From: a virus
Length of the DNA: 32,382 nucleotides
Direction: 5' to 3' (one strand)
IMG/VR virus record: IMGVR_UViG_3300035670_000849
Span: 1 to 32,382 of that record
In this document: piece after piece, positions 6,710 through 12,961 of the stretch
Numbering within the stretch: position 1 is the first letter of the stretch
Layout: every line of letters starts with the position of its first letter
Program-made: the position numbers and the translations under genes
The notes under the pieces: model-generated
Seen by the model: only the letters and a program-made list of their open reading frames with translations
Databases searched by the model: none
What the model was told of the DNA's origin: nothing

Positions 6710-7017
6710 TAGAAACTCCTCTTGAGCTTAGAAACAAAGCGTTGCCATTTGCTTTCGTGCCATTCATTCCGAGTGTCTTCAAAGCTGTTGATAACTAGCA
6801 AAGTGCGTTCACGCTGAGTCAAGACTCGCTGTTCTTCCTCATTCCAAAAGGCAGGCGATAGTTCAGCCCAACCCATTAGGCCTGTGCGAGAGCCTATGGC
6901 TCTAAGAATCTCATAGCGTTTACCGCAATCACACTCCCAAACACTGCCCTCACCTAATAAATCGGTGCGTGGCTGCTCAGGCTCGCAACTGTGAACCTCT
7001 TTAATCATTTTTCCCAT
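6709..7017 (-). CDS. Hypothetical zinc-ribbon-like protein (102 aa)
   Basis: 102-aa protein. A His-Cys start (VHSCEP) followed by VWECDCGKRYE could coordinate zinc. A Trp-rich middle (MGWAELSPAFWNEE) and a basic C-terminal helix follow. Comparable WxCxCGxxY proteins are common in actinophage early regions without known function. AAAGGG precedes ATG 7017, which overlaps the nrdH stop as TAATG. Confidence 0.68.
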   Translation of the reverse strand: MGKMIKEVHSCEPEQPRTDLLGEGSVWECDCGKRYEILRAIGSRTGLMGWAELSPAFWNEEEQRVLTQRERTLLVINSFEDTRNEWHESKWQRFVSKLKRSF

Positions 7018-7277
7018 TAGTTTTCCCTTTCCTGGCTGTGAATAAAGTCTGCTAGACCTTTGATTTTGCTTAGTCTGAATCCAGACCAGATTTTGATGTC
7101 TGTTGTCACTATCGGGGCAGAGGTGAAACCGAGTGCCTGGAACTCTGCCAACTTCTTAGGCTCGGTGGTGAGGTCTTTTACCTCATAGATGATTCCGTGT
7201 TTATCCATCTCTTTTTTTGTCATCTGGCACTGCACACAATTAGGAGTTGTCCAGATAGTCACCGGAATCTTAGCCAT
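7017..7277 (-). CDS. nrdH: NrdH-like glutaredoxin
   Basis: 86-aa thioredoxin-fold redoxin. The active site C14-V-Q-C17 follows strand VTIWTTPN. SAPIVTT carries the cis-proline, and WSGFRLSKI matches the NrdH C-terminal signature (WSGFRPD). NrdH supplies electrons to class Ib ribonucleotide reductase using thioredoxin reductase. No nrdE or nrdF is present in this window, so it probably serves the host enzyme. Overlaps of 8 nt upstream and 1 nt downstream show coupled translation. Confidence 0.93.
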   Translation of the reverse strand: MAKIPVTIWTTPNCVQCQMTKKEMDKHGIIYEVKDLTTEPKKLAEFQALGFTSAPIVTTDIKIWSGFRLSKIKGLADFIHSQEREN

Positions 7278-7398
7278 TGCGCTTCTTCACTTTCAAATAG
7301 ATAGCAAAAAGAATGACTGGGGTTGCTAAGAAAGCCAGAAGTAAAAGAGCTGGCACTCCAAGCATTAGCAGTGGCAGTATCCACTCAAAGCCGTTCAT
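7270..7398 (-). CDS. Small membrane protein (42 aa)
   Basis: A 42-codon frame from ATG 7398 (ATGA overlap) to TAA 7270 (8-nt overlap with nrdH). Residues 6 to 34 are hydrophobic (ILPLLMLGVPALLLLAFLA, then VILFAIYL) and the tail is KVKKRNG. One long or two short membrane segments with a cytoplasmic basic tail are likely. No function assigned. Confidence 0.65.
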   Translation of the reverse strand: MNGFEWILPLLMLGVPALLLLAFLATPVILFAIYLKVKKRNG

Positions 7399-7685
7399 TT
7401 GGTACTCCAAACTAAGCATCGGCGATTGAATTGGGTTAAGCTCTCACCAACAGGCTTGATTAGTTCTAGGTTGTGCAGCTCTGATCTGCGTGAGCGAATC
7501 CCTGACTCTGAGGCTGGCTGTGCTTTGCCTTTGCGAGCTAGTTCTCGATAACGGTCAATTAGTTGCTCGTCTGTGTGAGGTTTCTTGAGAATGTCGAGGA
7601 TGGTTTTTTGAGTCGCGCTTAGGTGTTGCACCGATTCGGCGGCTAGGTGTGAGGTTACTGGGTCTTTCTTTCTAGCGAATGGCAT
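7395..7685 (-). CDS. Winged-helix-like protein
   Basis: 96-aa protein starting MPFARKKDPVTSHLAA. The DPxTSHxAA start is characteristic of a phage winged-helix family. The remainder gives helices at 25-35, 38-50 and 60-75, then a beta-turn with LTQFNRRCLVW, consistent with a wing. It is probably a small DNA-binding regulator of phage genes. The target is unknown. Confidence 0.75.
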   Translation of the reverse strand: MPFARKKDPVTSHLAAESVQHLSATQKTILDILKKPHTDEQLIDRYRELARKGKAQPASESGIRSRRSELHNLELIKPVGESLTQFNRRCLVWSTK

Positions 7686-7828
7686 TAGTAGTTCCTAACA
7701 ATTCGAGTGATTAGTTTTACCAGGTAGGCGACAGCGCCTAGCAGAATTGCAAAGCCTAGAAAGCCTGCGACCTGCGGAATGTTGATTAGTGCTAGTAGAG
7801 CTAAGAGGCTAAGAATGACGGCTGGCAT
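7685..7828 (-). CDS. Small two-segment membrane protein (47 aa)
   Basis: The frame extends to 7900, but ATG 7828 gives TAATG coupling with the upstream stop, so that start is chosen. The 47-aa product has two hydrophobic segments (AVILSLLALLALINI and FLGFAILLGAVAYLVKLI) and ends RIVRNY. Function unknown; its position among small cytosolic genes gives no clue. Confidence 0.6.
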   Translation of the reverse strand: MPAVILSLLALLALINIPQVAGFLGFAILLGAVAYLVKLITRIVRNY

Positions 7829-8034
7829 TATGCACCAGCCTCTACAAAGTTGCGAGCTGAAACTAGAACGGCCTCTAGCTGAGTTGCTGGCTGCTCCCAT
7901 AGGTTGCTGACTTCGCTCCAGCCAAAGTAGCTGTCTTCAATCTCGCGTGATGCGATTACCTGAACCATCTCGCCCTGGTAGGCGCTCTGGAACTTGTTTA
8001 CTGTGATGCTTCCGTTTGCTAGTTTGATAGTCAT
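7828..8034 (-). CDS. Hypothetical protein, first gene of the early operon (68 aa)
   Basis: 68-aa acidic protein with beta-rich first half (IKLANGSITVNKF) and a helical C-terminus. It is preceded by AAGAAAGGGAAAACAAA, a good Shine-Dalgarno, and by the promoter at 8065-8092. It therefore opens the operon that runs to the left end. Not recognised. Confidence 0.7.
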   Translation of the reverse strand: MTIKLANGSITVNKFQSAYQGEMVQVIASREIEDSYFGWSEVSNLWEQPATQLEAVLVSARNFVEAGA

Positions 8035-8064
8035 TTTGTTTTCCCTTTCTTTGGCTACAAGAAA

Positions 8065-8092
8065 AGGTTAGCACAAAAACGCGCCCTGACAA
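8065..8092 (-). promoter_or_regulatory. Sigma-70-like promoter for the 8034-to-60 operon
   Basis: On the minus strand TTGTCA (8087-8092) is separated by 16 nt from TAACCT (8065-8070), about 30 nt upstream of ATG 8034. It lies in the only non-coding gap between RusA (ending at 8119) and the operon. The sequence TTTGTCAGG in it also occurs upstream of the first gene of the late region (32315-32323). Confidence 0.6.
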
Positions 8093-8118
8093 ACTTTTTA
8101 CAGGAAAATTATCAACTG

Positions 8119-8541
8119 TTATGAATCTGTTATTTTCTCAATAATCACTCGACAGCCAGGCTCAGGCAGACCCCGAGTGTCCCCAACATAAACTTTTGAA
8201 GCAACTATCTCAGTCACTAGGCTGTCATCCTTTAGTATTTCGGCAATAACAATCGGATCAAGCAATCCGCGCACGAGCTTATCCAAATCGGGCTTCACCC
8301 CAGGCTGGGAAAACTTAGGCTTCTTAGGTTTAGGCAACACAAAGACAGCCGTCACTCGAACAGGGCTAGTAAAAGGCTCGACAGTCATTTGCTCGAGCTT
8401 GTAAAGGTTGCAGGCTGTGATGACCTGTTTGCGCCATTCAGGTAAACCCTTAGAGGCCTCGACCATCACAATCCTGTTACCCTGCCTAAAAGCCGACTTC
8501 GACCCTTGAGGCTTAGGCTCACCGTAAATAGTGAGAATCAT
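8119..8541 (-). CDS. rusA: RusA-family Holliday junction resolvase
   Basis: 140-aa RusA-like endonuclease. The start MILTIYGEPKPQGSK is typical. The acidic catalytic region is KPDLDKLVRGLLD (D85 and D87) plus a later DD pair in LKDDSLVTEIVASKVY. These enzymes resolve Holliday junctions or branched DNA before packaging. The frame is open to 8622, but the family match begins at ATG 8541, which also overlaps the small upstream gene as ATGA. It belongs with SSB and the exonuclease/annealing pair in the recombination block. Confidence 0.92.
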   Translation of the reverse strand: MILTIYGEPKPQGSKSAFRQGNRIVMVEASKGLPEWRKQVITACNLYKLEQMTVEPFTSPVRVTAVFVLPKPKKPKFSQPGVKPDLDKLVRGLLDPIVIAEILKDDSLVTEIVASKVYVGDTRGLPEPGCRVIIEKITDS

Positions 8542-8693
8542 TTGCGGAAGTGTTGCCGACCTGCAACAGCCCCAGCAAACACCATCCAAGACCCTGCAAC
8601 AATGCCCAGAATCTTCAACCACTCAGTCTGAACATCCCCAGCCAAAGCAAAAAGGATGAGCGCATAAGCGAAAGAGTAAAGAACGGCAAACAT
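8538..8693 (-). CDS. Small membrane protein (51 aa)
   Basis: A 51-codon frame from ATG 8693 (TAATG with the SSB stop) to TGA 8538 (ATGA with RusA). Two hydrophobic stretches (FAVLYSFAYALILFALAG and ILGIVAGSWMVFAGAVAG) are followed by a basic end. The protein explains the region better than the longer RusA frame that overlaps it. Function unknown. Confidence 0.65.
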   Translation of the reverse strand: MFAVLYSFAYALILFALAGDVQTEWLKILGIVAGSWMVFAGAVAGRQHFRK

Positions 8694-9055
8694 TAGAAAG
8701 GCATCTCGTCATCAACTTCGCGCCAAGACACAGGAATCTCAACAGGCTCACGCTGCTCTTTCAACTCAAAGCGAGCCGAATTAATAGCAGTTTCAACACT
8801 CTGCCCCTGTTTACCAGTCTGTTTAGAAATCACAGGGTTGCCATCCTTATCAGTCCAATCCCTGATCTTCGCAGAAAACAAACCCGAAAACTTACCAAAA
8901 GAACCCTGACCATAACTAAAAGGCTCATCAAACCAAGCTGTGTACTTACGCTCATAAGTCGAACCATCACGGCCCTTAACAGTCTCCACAACATCAACAC
9001 CCTTACCATTGTGGAAAACTCTCTTAGCAACACCCTCAACAGATAAAAAAGCCAT
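8693..9055 (-). CDS. ssb: Single-stranded DNA-binding protein (actinophage type)
   Basis: 120-aa protein with a beta-rich N-terminus (LSVEGVAKRVFHNGKG) and a C-terminal acidic tip DDEMPF. This tip resembles the DDDxPF tail with which bacterial SSB recruits partners. Its location beside RusA and near the recombinase pair supports an ssDNA-binding role in replication and recombination. The fold is not the standard SSB sequence signature, so this is a family inference from actinophage homologues and the tail. ATG 9055 is preceded by a weak GGA. Confidence 0.8.
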   Translation of the reverse strand: MAFLSVEGVAKRVFHNGKGVDVVETVKGRDGSTYERKYTAWFDEPFSYGQGSFGKFSGLFSAKIRDWTDKDGNPVISKQTGKQGQSVETAINSARFELKEQREPVEIPVSWREVDDEMPF

Positions 9056-9114
9056 CTCAAATCCAATCTCTAAAAACAGGCTTACAAAACAACACTAGCC
9101 GAAAAAGCCGACAA

Positions 9115-9375
9115 TTACTCAATATGATTTGGATTAATACAATCGCGGTGATTACAAAGCCTCGCCCCAGGCAGAAACAACTCACCATCACGCATCGGAT
9201 TATCCTCACGATCAAACGCGCCACGATGAGGCAAACACCTATCGCCACTATGACCAAACACAACCGTCAGCGCAGGTCTAGCCCTACAAGACTCACACAA
9301 ATCAGGTTCTTTGCGCCGATTAGGTTTCGGAATCCAGCCGAACCCACAGCGTTTGCAATTCACAAAATCTTCCAC
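9115..9375 (-). CDS. Zinc-binding, HNH-like small protein
   Basis: 86-aa protein with an N-terminal C-x2-C pair (CKRCGFGW) and CESCRA that make a zinc ribbon. A C-terminal CNHRDCINPNHIE follows, matching the C-x-NPxH end of HNH_3-type nucleases. A full catalytic His-Asn pair upstream is not clear (CLPHRGAFDREDNPM). It may be a nuclease or a degenerate zinc-binding relative. It sits between SSB and the structured intergenic region and ends 59 nt before ssb. Confidence 0.7.
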   Translation of the reverse strand: MEDFVNCKRCGFGWIPKPNRRKEPDLCESCRARPALTVVFGHSGDRCLPHRGAFDREDNPMRDGELFLPGARLCNHRDCINPNHIE

Positions 9376-9813
9376 AGGAAAAGATTACAGGTTATCTCTA
9401 TCCGGCAGGCTCTTGAGGGTAGGGAAACGGCTTATCTTAAACCGTTTACCTGACTATCCGTATAGGACTATCGGGCTTTTCTAACGGGTCATTCCTCGCG
9501 GTTATGACTGTCTACGCCAAATGCTTGCCAAATTACTAGGCGACCAGGTAGACACGATTGACCGCATCTGACAAGCTCTGTTCTACTCTCAAGAACTCTC
9601 ACCTGTTCTATTTCAGGTGTGATGAACTGGCGGCATCTAACGCCCAGTATCTCCGATTATGAATCGAGAGCCAATTGACTTAACGACAGTTTGACGGTCA
9701 CTAACCTCTGTCGCCGATAGCGAGGGTTAGGAAATTCCACTAAGCTGGAACTGCCGATACCACGATTATCGGATTGTGGGTCAGCCTTTTTATCCTTTAG
9801 GCTGGCCCACTTC
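9376..9813. ncRNA. 440-bp non-coding, hairpin-rich region (candidate structured RNA or origin)
   Basis: No convincing coding frame on either strand. Successive inverted repeats are visible: AAACGG/CCGTTT (9425/9442), GTCTACGCC/GGC..GTAGAC (9510/9539), CACCTG/CAGGTG (9600/9614), CTGGCG/CGCCCAG (9627/9641), CGATT/AATCG (9654/9662), CTAACC/GGTTAG (9701/9725), TTCCA/TGGAA (9735/9746), CCGATA/TATCGG (9754/9767), and the long hairpin at 9776-9810. The density is far above that of other gaps in the window. The final hairpin has a U·G pair and T-rich tail that favour plus-strand transcription. Alternatives are a minus-strand leader for the 9375 gene or a replication origin. No tRNA is recognisable. 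Confidence 0.4.
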
Positions 9814-9822
9814 TTATTCTAT
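9776..9822 (+). terminator. Strong hairpin with T-rich tail, plus strand
   Basis: GTGGGTCAGCCT (9776-9787) pairs with AGGCTGGCCCAC (9799-9810) over 12 bp with an 11-nt loop. The one non-Watson-Crick pair is U·G on the plus strand but A·C on the minus strand. TTCTTATTCT follows on the plus strand. It ends 4 nt before the HNH stop at 9814, so it could also stop minus-strand read-through, although there is no T-run in that direction. Confidence 0.6.
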
Positions 9823-10143
9823 CACTTTACTGCGATCCCAAGAGTTGTCAAGTACAAACCAAGCCTGTGCAACATTGTCCCAAATTGGGACTGATTCTGG
9901 CTCTTGCCATTTAGACAATTTCCAGCCCTTAGCCTTAGCCTCGCCAGCATACAAGACATTACTCTCAATCAGCCCATTCATCCTGCTACAAAGCAAGACA
10001 AGGTTAGAGGGCTTATCTAATTCCTTTGATCCGCCCATCCCCCGATTTGCCCTATGGTTCGGCGCGATAGCCTCAGTTTCCCCACAATGCACACAGCGCC
10101 CCAAGTCGCGCTCTAAAAGTTTCTTCCAGTCAGTCTTTTTCAA
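9814..10143 (-). CDS. HNH endonuclease-like protein
   Basis: 109-aa protein. WKKLLERDLGRCVHCGE leads to APNHRANRGMGGSKELDKPSNLVLLCS and MNGLIES, a compact HNH domain well known in actinophages. The second zinc-pair cysteine is atypical (single LCS), as in that subfamily. The start is TTG 10143, with AGAGGTG 7 nt upstream, overlapping the small membrane gene. It may act in recombination or packaging, or be a mobile nuclease. Confidence 0.85.
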   Translation of the reverse strand: MKKTDWKKLLERDLGRCVHCGETEAIAPNHRANRGMGGSKELDKPSNLVLLCSRMNGLIESNVLYAGEAKAKGWKLSKWQEPESVPIWDNVAQAWFVLDNSWDRSKVIE

Positions 10144-10249
10144 GCCGCTTCACCTCTAACCAAAACAGTATCCGCCAAACCCAGTCAGGCTTCTCAATGA
10201 ACAGCCCACCGATGACAAGCGCAGCAAGCCAGAAAAGTAAAGCAATCAT
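10130..10249 (-). CDS. Small membrane protein (39 aa)
   Basis: A 39-codon frame from ATG 10249 (ATGA overlap) to TGA 10130. The N-terminal hydrophobic segment (IALLFWLAALVIGGLFI) is followed by an aromatic-rich WVWRILFWL stretch and a charged end. It carries the Shine-Dalgarno of the downstream HNH gene in its last codons. Function unknown. Confidence 0.6.
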   Translation of the reverse strand: MIALLFWLAALVIGGLFIEKPDWVWRILFWLEVKRLEKD

Positions 10250-10587
10250 TTCAATACTCTAAGCTCGACTTCTATTTGACGGCTAATAGTCTGAGTCGCC
10301 ATCTGTGAAAGCTCTAACTGTTTCATCTTTGCCCGAACTCGGTTCAGTTCAGCCTTAGCCAAATCAGCCTGAAAGCGAGCCTCAGCAGCCTCAAGTTTTG
10401 CAACCGCTTGACGATCCGCAACAGTCCCCCCAGCCTCAATAAAGACTGTTTGCAAGCGAACCTCATAATCTCTTTCAGCCGAAGCCAACTTAGCCTCAGC
10501 ATCAAACAAAGCCTGAACCCCTTTAGCGGCTTCCTGTTGAATCCTTGTTAGTTCCTGAATCACCAGACTCGGCGAATAGTCGCTCAT
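10246..10587 (-). CDS. Coiled-coil protein of the recombination block
   Basis: 113-aa protein, almost all alpha-helical with long charged heptads (AEAKLASAERDYEVRL; KLEAAEARFQADLAKAELNRVRAKMKQLE). No cysteine or membrane segment. Similar coiled-coil proteins lie beside annealing proteins in actinophages, so a structural or loading role there is possible. Its 5' end overlaps the upstream gene by 65 nt, an unusually long overlap. AAGGA precedes ATG 10587. Confidence 0.7.
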   Translation of the reverse strand: MSDYSPSLVIQELTRIQQEAAKGVQALFDAEAKLASAERDYEVRLQTVFIEAGGTVADRQAVAKLEAAEARFQADLAKAELNRVRAKMKQLELSQMATQTISRQIEVELRVLK

Positions 10588-10732
10588 ACTCCATCATCCT
10601 TTCAATTGCCTGCTCTTTTACCGCGTTAGCCGTATTTGGGTTAGCTCCAGATTTAGGGTCTGTAAGTTCCAAATACAGCTCGCGCAGTTCAAGGATGCTA
10701 CTTAGCAGGATTTTCTTTCGCTGAGAGTCCAC
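10523..10732 (-). CDS. Hypothetical helical protein (69 aa)
   Basis: 69-aa helical protein (KILLSSILELRELYLELTD). It begins within the end of the annealing-protein gene and runs 65 nt into the coiled-coil gene. The first two thirds are the convincing part; the C-terminal 22 residues (after MMEYERL) are read in the overlap and are low-complexity (SGDSGTNKDSTGSR). Function unknown. Confidence 0.55.
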   Translation of the reverse strand: MDSQRKKILLSSILELRELYLELTDPKSGANPNTANAVKEQAIERMMEYERLFAESGDSGTNKDSTGSR

Positions 10733-11231
10733 TACCGATGTCCTTTATCTTGGCAACTATTTCGGCAGGTGCATTCATCCGCCTAGCCTTATTGTAAAGG
10801 TCAATCAGTTCTTTTTTCTTACCCTGCCAGGCAAGGTCATCGGCAGCCTTAATCCAGTCAATAGCAGGCTCAGGGGTGACATCCCTAGCGACCTTAGCCA
10901 TTTCCTCTCGGGTGGCTCGCTTATTACCTGAATACCCAGCATTGGCCAAAGCGCGACCGATGCTTGAGGTTTCGGCATTTTCTAGCGCCGAGGTTTTATT
11001 GGCCATTCCGACCCCATCAACCTCAAAGGCTAAACCTGTGGCTTTAGGTGTGCCTCTAAGCAATTCCTCGCCAGTAAAGTAAACAGCGGTCTTGACAACC
11101 CAAGTCGCTGCCTGTCGGTCAATAGCTGAGGTTAGGTTCTCGGTGATGATTCTGCCGTCACTGTGATCAGCATAAAACCGCTTGATTCTTTCCTCAACAG
11201 TTTCATAATCCTGTGGGTTGAAATTAGCCAA
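10698..11231 (-). CDS. ERF/Sak-like ssDNA-annealing protein
   Basis: 177-aa protein. An N-terminal YETVEERIKRFYADH is followed by DGRIITE, a WVVKTAVYF strand and the conserved NAETSSIGRALANAGYSG, typical of single-strand annealing proteins related to ERF. The C-terminus is Lys-rich. It lies in the same operon as the YqaJ-type exonuclease, which fits a two-component exonuclease plus annealase system. The start is TTG 11231, with GAGGTG upstream and an 8-nt overlap. Exact superfamily (ERF, Sak3 or other) cannot be settled by eye. Confidence 0.72.
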   Translation of the reverse strand: MANFNPQDYETVEERIKRFYADHSDGRIITENLTSAIDRQAATWVVKTAVYFTGEELLRGTPKATGLAFEVDGVGMANKTSALENAETSSIGRALANAGYSGNKRATREEMAKVARDVTPEPAIDWIKAADDLAWQGKKKELIDLYNKARRMNAPAEIVAKIKDIGSGLSAKENPAK

Positions 11232-11412
11232 CTTTATTCACCTCAGTAACCTCATCTGACCAGAAAGTAGATGTCAAACCTGCAATCTGAAACCAACTAA
11301 CATCCGGCTTAGTGTTGTGCAAACCAAGCGCGGTCAAGACACCTCGCACCGTTGTTGTGCCGTGAATCGAGTCAATAATCAGCTCGACTTCATCTCCAAT
11401 AAGAAGATTCAT
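11224..11412 (-). CDS. Hypothetical protein (62 aa)
   Basis: 62-aa beta-rich protein (VELIIDSIHGTTTVRGVLTALG) with one Trp-rich C-terminal strand. It is coupled by TAATG to the exonuclease and by an 8-nt overlap to the annealing protein. It could be an SH3-like or OB-like accessory to the recombinase. No family recognised. Confidence 0.65.
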   Translation of the reverse strand: MNLLIGDEVELIIDSIHGTTTVRGVLTALGLHNTKPDVSWFQIAGLTSTFWSDEVTEVNKVG

Positions 11413-12299
11413 TATTTCCCTTTCGATTTGTTAATGATGAGGAATGGTTTACCCTCACCCTTTTGCTGTCTTCTGGCGACAATAAACTCATCGTCATCAA
11501 CAGAAATATAACCTACCCGACTGACACCCATTTGATCTAGGGTTCTCGATTTTAGTTCATTTAGTTTTACAGTCAGCTCATCAATCTCAACCGCGGTATT
11601 TACCAGGTCAATGCCTAACTGTTGTGCAATCTCAGTTCGGTCATCGCTGAGAGGGTAAATTTCTCGCATAGTTTCATAAGTGCTTAGACTGCCGTCAAAC
11701 TGTGGTCTAATTCCCTGCTCAAAATCGCTGTAAAAGCCCCTTAGAGCCTCTAGCATCGCCTCAGCCATAAAAGGGTCATACTCGACATCAAACTCATTGT
11801 AATCGCCAGCAGTGAGGGCAACAATTTTAGCGTGACGAACCCCAAAGGTGTGCATATAGAACTGAACCTGTGACATATAGTGCAGAGGAATCTCGCTCCA
11901 AAAGTCCCTAGAAGTCTTGACCTCAATCAAATGCAGTTCACCATTCTCATCGGTGTAAAAAGCATCAGGGTTAGCGAGTAGAAAAGGCACAGCCTCTGGC
12001 GAGTAAGAACCTACCTTGAAGACACCCCACTCAGGATGCTCCTCTTGAAACAGGTCTAGTAAAGGTTGCTCTAACAGCGTTCCAAGGCGCATACGGCGGT
12101 TATAGCCGTTATCCTTAGTCAATTCCCCAGTCAGCCTGTAATAGACCGCTAGAGGGCTAGTCCAAGGCGAAAGACCCAACACTGCGCCAATCTCCGAGCC
12201 ACCAATGCGACCCTCTCGGAGTGCATACCATTCAGGCGATTGATTCTCAAAGATGCCGTGGAACTCGACACCTGTAAAGTGCATTTCTCTAGTTTCCAT
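11412..12299 (-). CDS. YqaJ-like (lambda-exonuclease family) recombinase exonuclease
   Basis: 295-aa PD-(D/E)XK exonuclease of the YqaJ family. REGRIGGSEIGAVLGLSPW is the conserved N-terminal DNA-binding motif near residue 30. The catalytic core is NPDAFY with LIEVKTS near residues 110-128, followed by Q-V-Q-F-Y-M. It would digest one strand of double-stranded ends to feed the annealing protein. AAAGGG precedes ATG 12299. The gene is divergent from whiB and opens the early recombination block. Confidence 0.9.
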   Translation of the reverse strand: METREMHFTGVEFHGIFENQSPEWYALREGRIGGSEIGAVLGLSPWTSPLAVYYRLTGELTKDNGYNRRMRLGTLLEQPLLDLFQEEHPEWGVFKVGSYSPEAVPFLLANPDAFYTDENGELHLIEVKTSRDFWSEIPLHYMSQVQFYMHTFGVRHAKIVALTAGDYNEFDVEYDPFMAEAMLEALRGFYSDFEQGIRPQFDGSLSTYETMREIYPLSDDRTEIAQQLGIDLVNTAVEIDELTVKLNELKSRTLDQMGVSRVGYISVDDDEFIVARRQQKGEGKPFLIINKSKGK

Positions 12300-12309
12300 A
12301 ATTTTCCCT

Positions 12310-12338
12310 TTGCTATTTTGCTCTCGCCAGTTTAGCCT
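12310..12338 (+). promoter_or_regulatory. Candidate whiB promoter (leaderless)
   Basis: TTGCTA (12310-12315), a 17-nt spacer, then TAGCCT (12333-12338), ending 6 nt before the whiB ATG at 12345. Transcription would start at or beside the ATG, and no Shine-Dalgarno is visible, so a leaderless mRNA is likely. Leaderless mRNAs are common in actinobacteria. Confidence 0.5.
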
Positions 12339-12358
12339 CTACCTATGACATCGCACAA
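12329..12358 (-). promoter_or_regulatory. Candidate promoter for the exonuclease operon
   Basis: On the minus strand TTGTGC (12353-12358) is separated by 18 nt from TAAACT (12329-12334). The start would fall about 22 nt upstream of ATG 12299, ahead of its AAAGGG. The -10 overlaps the opposing whiB -10, and the -35 lies inside whiB, so the two promoters may exclude each other. Confidence 0.5.
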
Positions 12359-12617
12359 AGCAGAAAAGGCATACAAGAAGCTACTGTTATCAATTCGTGA
12401 CAATGACGGGGTTGAGTGCGAGCAATTTCCAGACTTCTATTACCCCGAAGATTACAGCGGTGGCAAGACCTCAAGCTGGGATGTCCAATTTGCCAAGACC
12501 ATCTGTGGCCGATGCCCGATCAAGTTCGAGTGCCTAGATTATGCAATAGCGGCTCACGAAGACTGGGGCATTTGGGGTGGACTAACAGCCCACGAGCGCA
12601 AAACCTTTAGGCGCTAA
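12345..12617 (+). CDS. whiB: WhiB-family Fe-S transcription factor
   Basis: 90-aa WhiB-like protein, an actinobacterial hallmark. The cluster ligands are C25, C54, C57 and C63 (ICGRCPIKFEC). These are followed by the turn DWGIWGGLTAHERK, which contacts the sigma factor, and a basic KTFRR end. The protein would bind a [4Fe-4S] cluster and modulate sigma-A-dependent transcription. In mycobacteriophage TM4 a WhiB blocks host WhiB2 and contributes to superinfection exclusion. It is one of only two plus-strand genes and is tail-to-tail (4-nt overlap) with the lysis membrane gene. Confidence 0.95.
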   Translation: MTSHKAEKAYKKLLLSIRDNDGVECEQFPDFYYPEDYSGGKTSSWDVQFAKTICGRCPIKFECLDYAIAAHEDWGIWGGLTAHERKTFRR

Positions 12618-12961
12618 TCCTCGTCTGAGTCTAGGCTGTCAATCTCATCCAAGAACTCTAAATCATCAAAGTCAAAGACATCATCCTGCTCGACCTTGAT
12701 GGCATCCTGGATGTTCTCATTATCTTCGGCAGCTTTAGAAACAGCAGCGCGGAAAGAGTTAGTAATAGCCTCAATAGTTAGCTCACCTGACCAAGCCAAG
12801 CTGACACCAATCATTGTCAAAACAACAGCGAAAGCCGAACCGACACCGATAAGCGAACCCATAACCCAGTCACCAGCAACAGCACCAATAGCTGTACCGC
12901 CGAAAAAGGTTGCAAGTAGTAGACCGACTGAACGGATGAGAATTTGTTTGACTTTATCCAT
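12614..12961 (-). CDS. Holin-like membrane protein with acidic tail
   Basis: 115-aa protein starting at ATG 12961, with an 8-nt overlap with the peptidase stop. The open frame is 8 codons longer, but 12961 fits the coupling. Two membrane segments (about 7-28 and 33-58: LLLATFFGGTAIGAVAG; GVGSAFAVVLTMIGVSL) are followed by a strongly acidic C-terminus (FDFDDLEFLDEIDSLDSDED). Position directly after the M23 peptidase and membrane topology suggest a holin. There is no specific family signature. Confidence 0.7.
   Translation of the reverse strand: MDKVKQILIRSVGLLLATFFGGTAIGAVAGDWVMGSLIGVGSAFAVVLTMIGVSLAWSGELTIEAITNSFRAAVSKAAEDNENIQDAIKVEQDDVFDFDDLEFLDEIDSLDSDED

Noticed and set aside
8542-8622. 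N-terminal extension of RusA
   Set aside because: The RusA family match begins at ATG 8541. The extension overlaps a separate small membrane gene and contains a Cys-rich stretch not seen in RusA.
9124-9453. Plus-strand frame of 109 codons
   Set aside because: It is antisense to the zinc/HNH-like gene and runs into the structured gap. No Shine-Dalgarno or recognisable protein pattern.
9376-9813. tRNA or tmRNA in the structured gap
   Set aside because: Some hairpins resemble anticodon arms, but no T-arm (GTTCRA) or acceptor stem can be completed on either strand.
9776-10159. Plus-strand frame of 127 codons
   Set aside because: Antisense to the clear HNH gene 9814-10143 and starts in a terminator-like hairpin. 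Codon content looks like a shadow.
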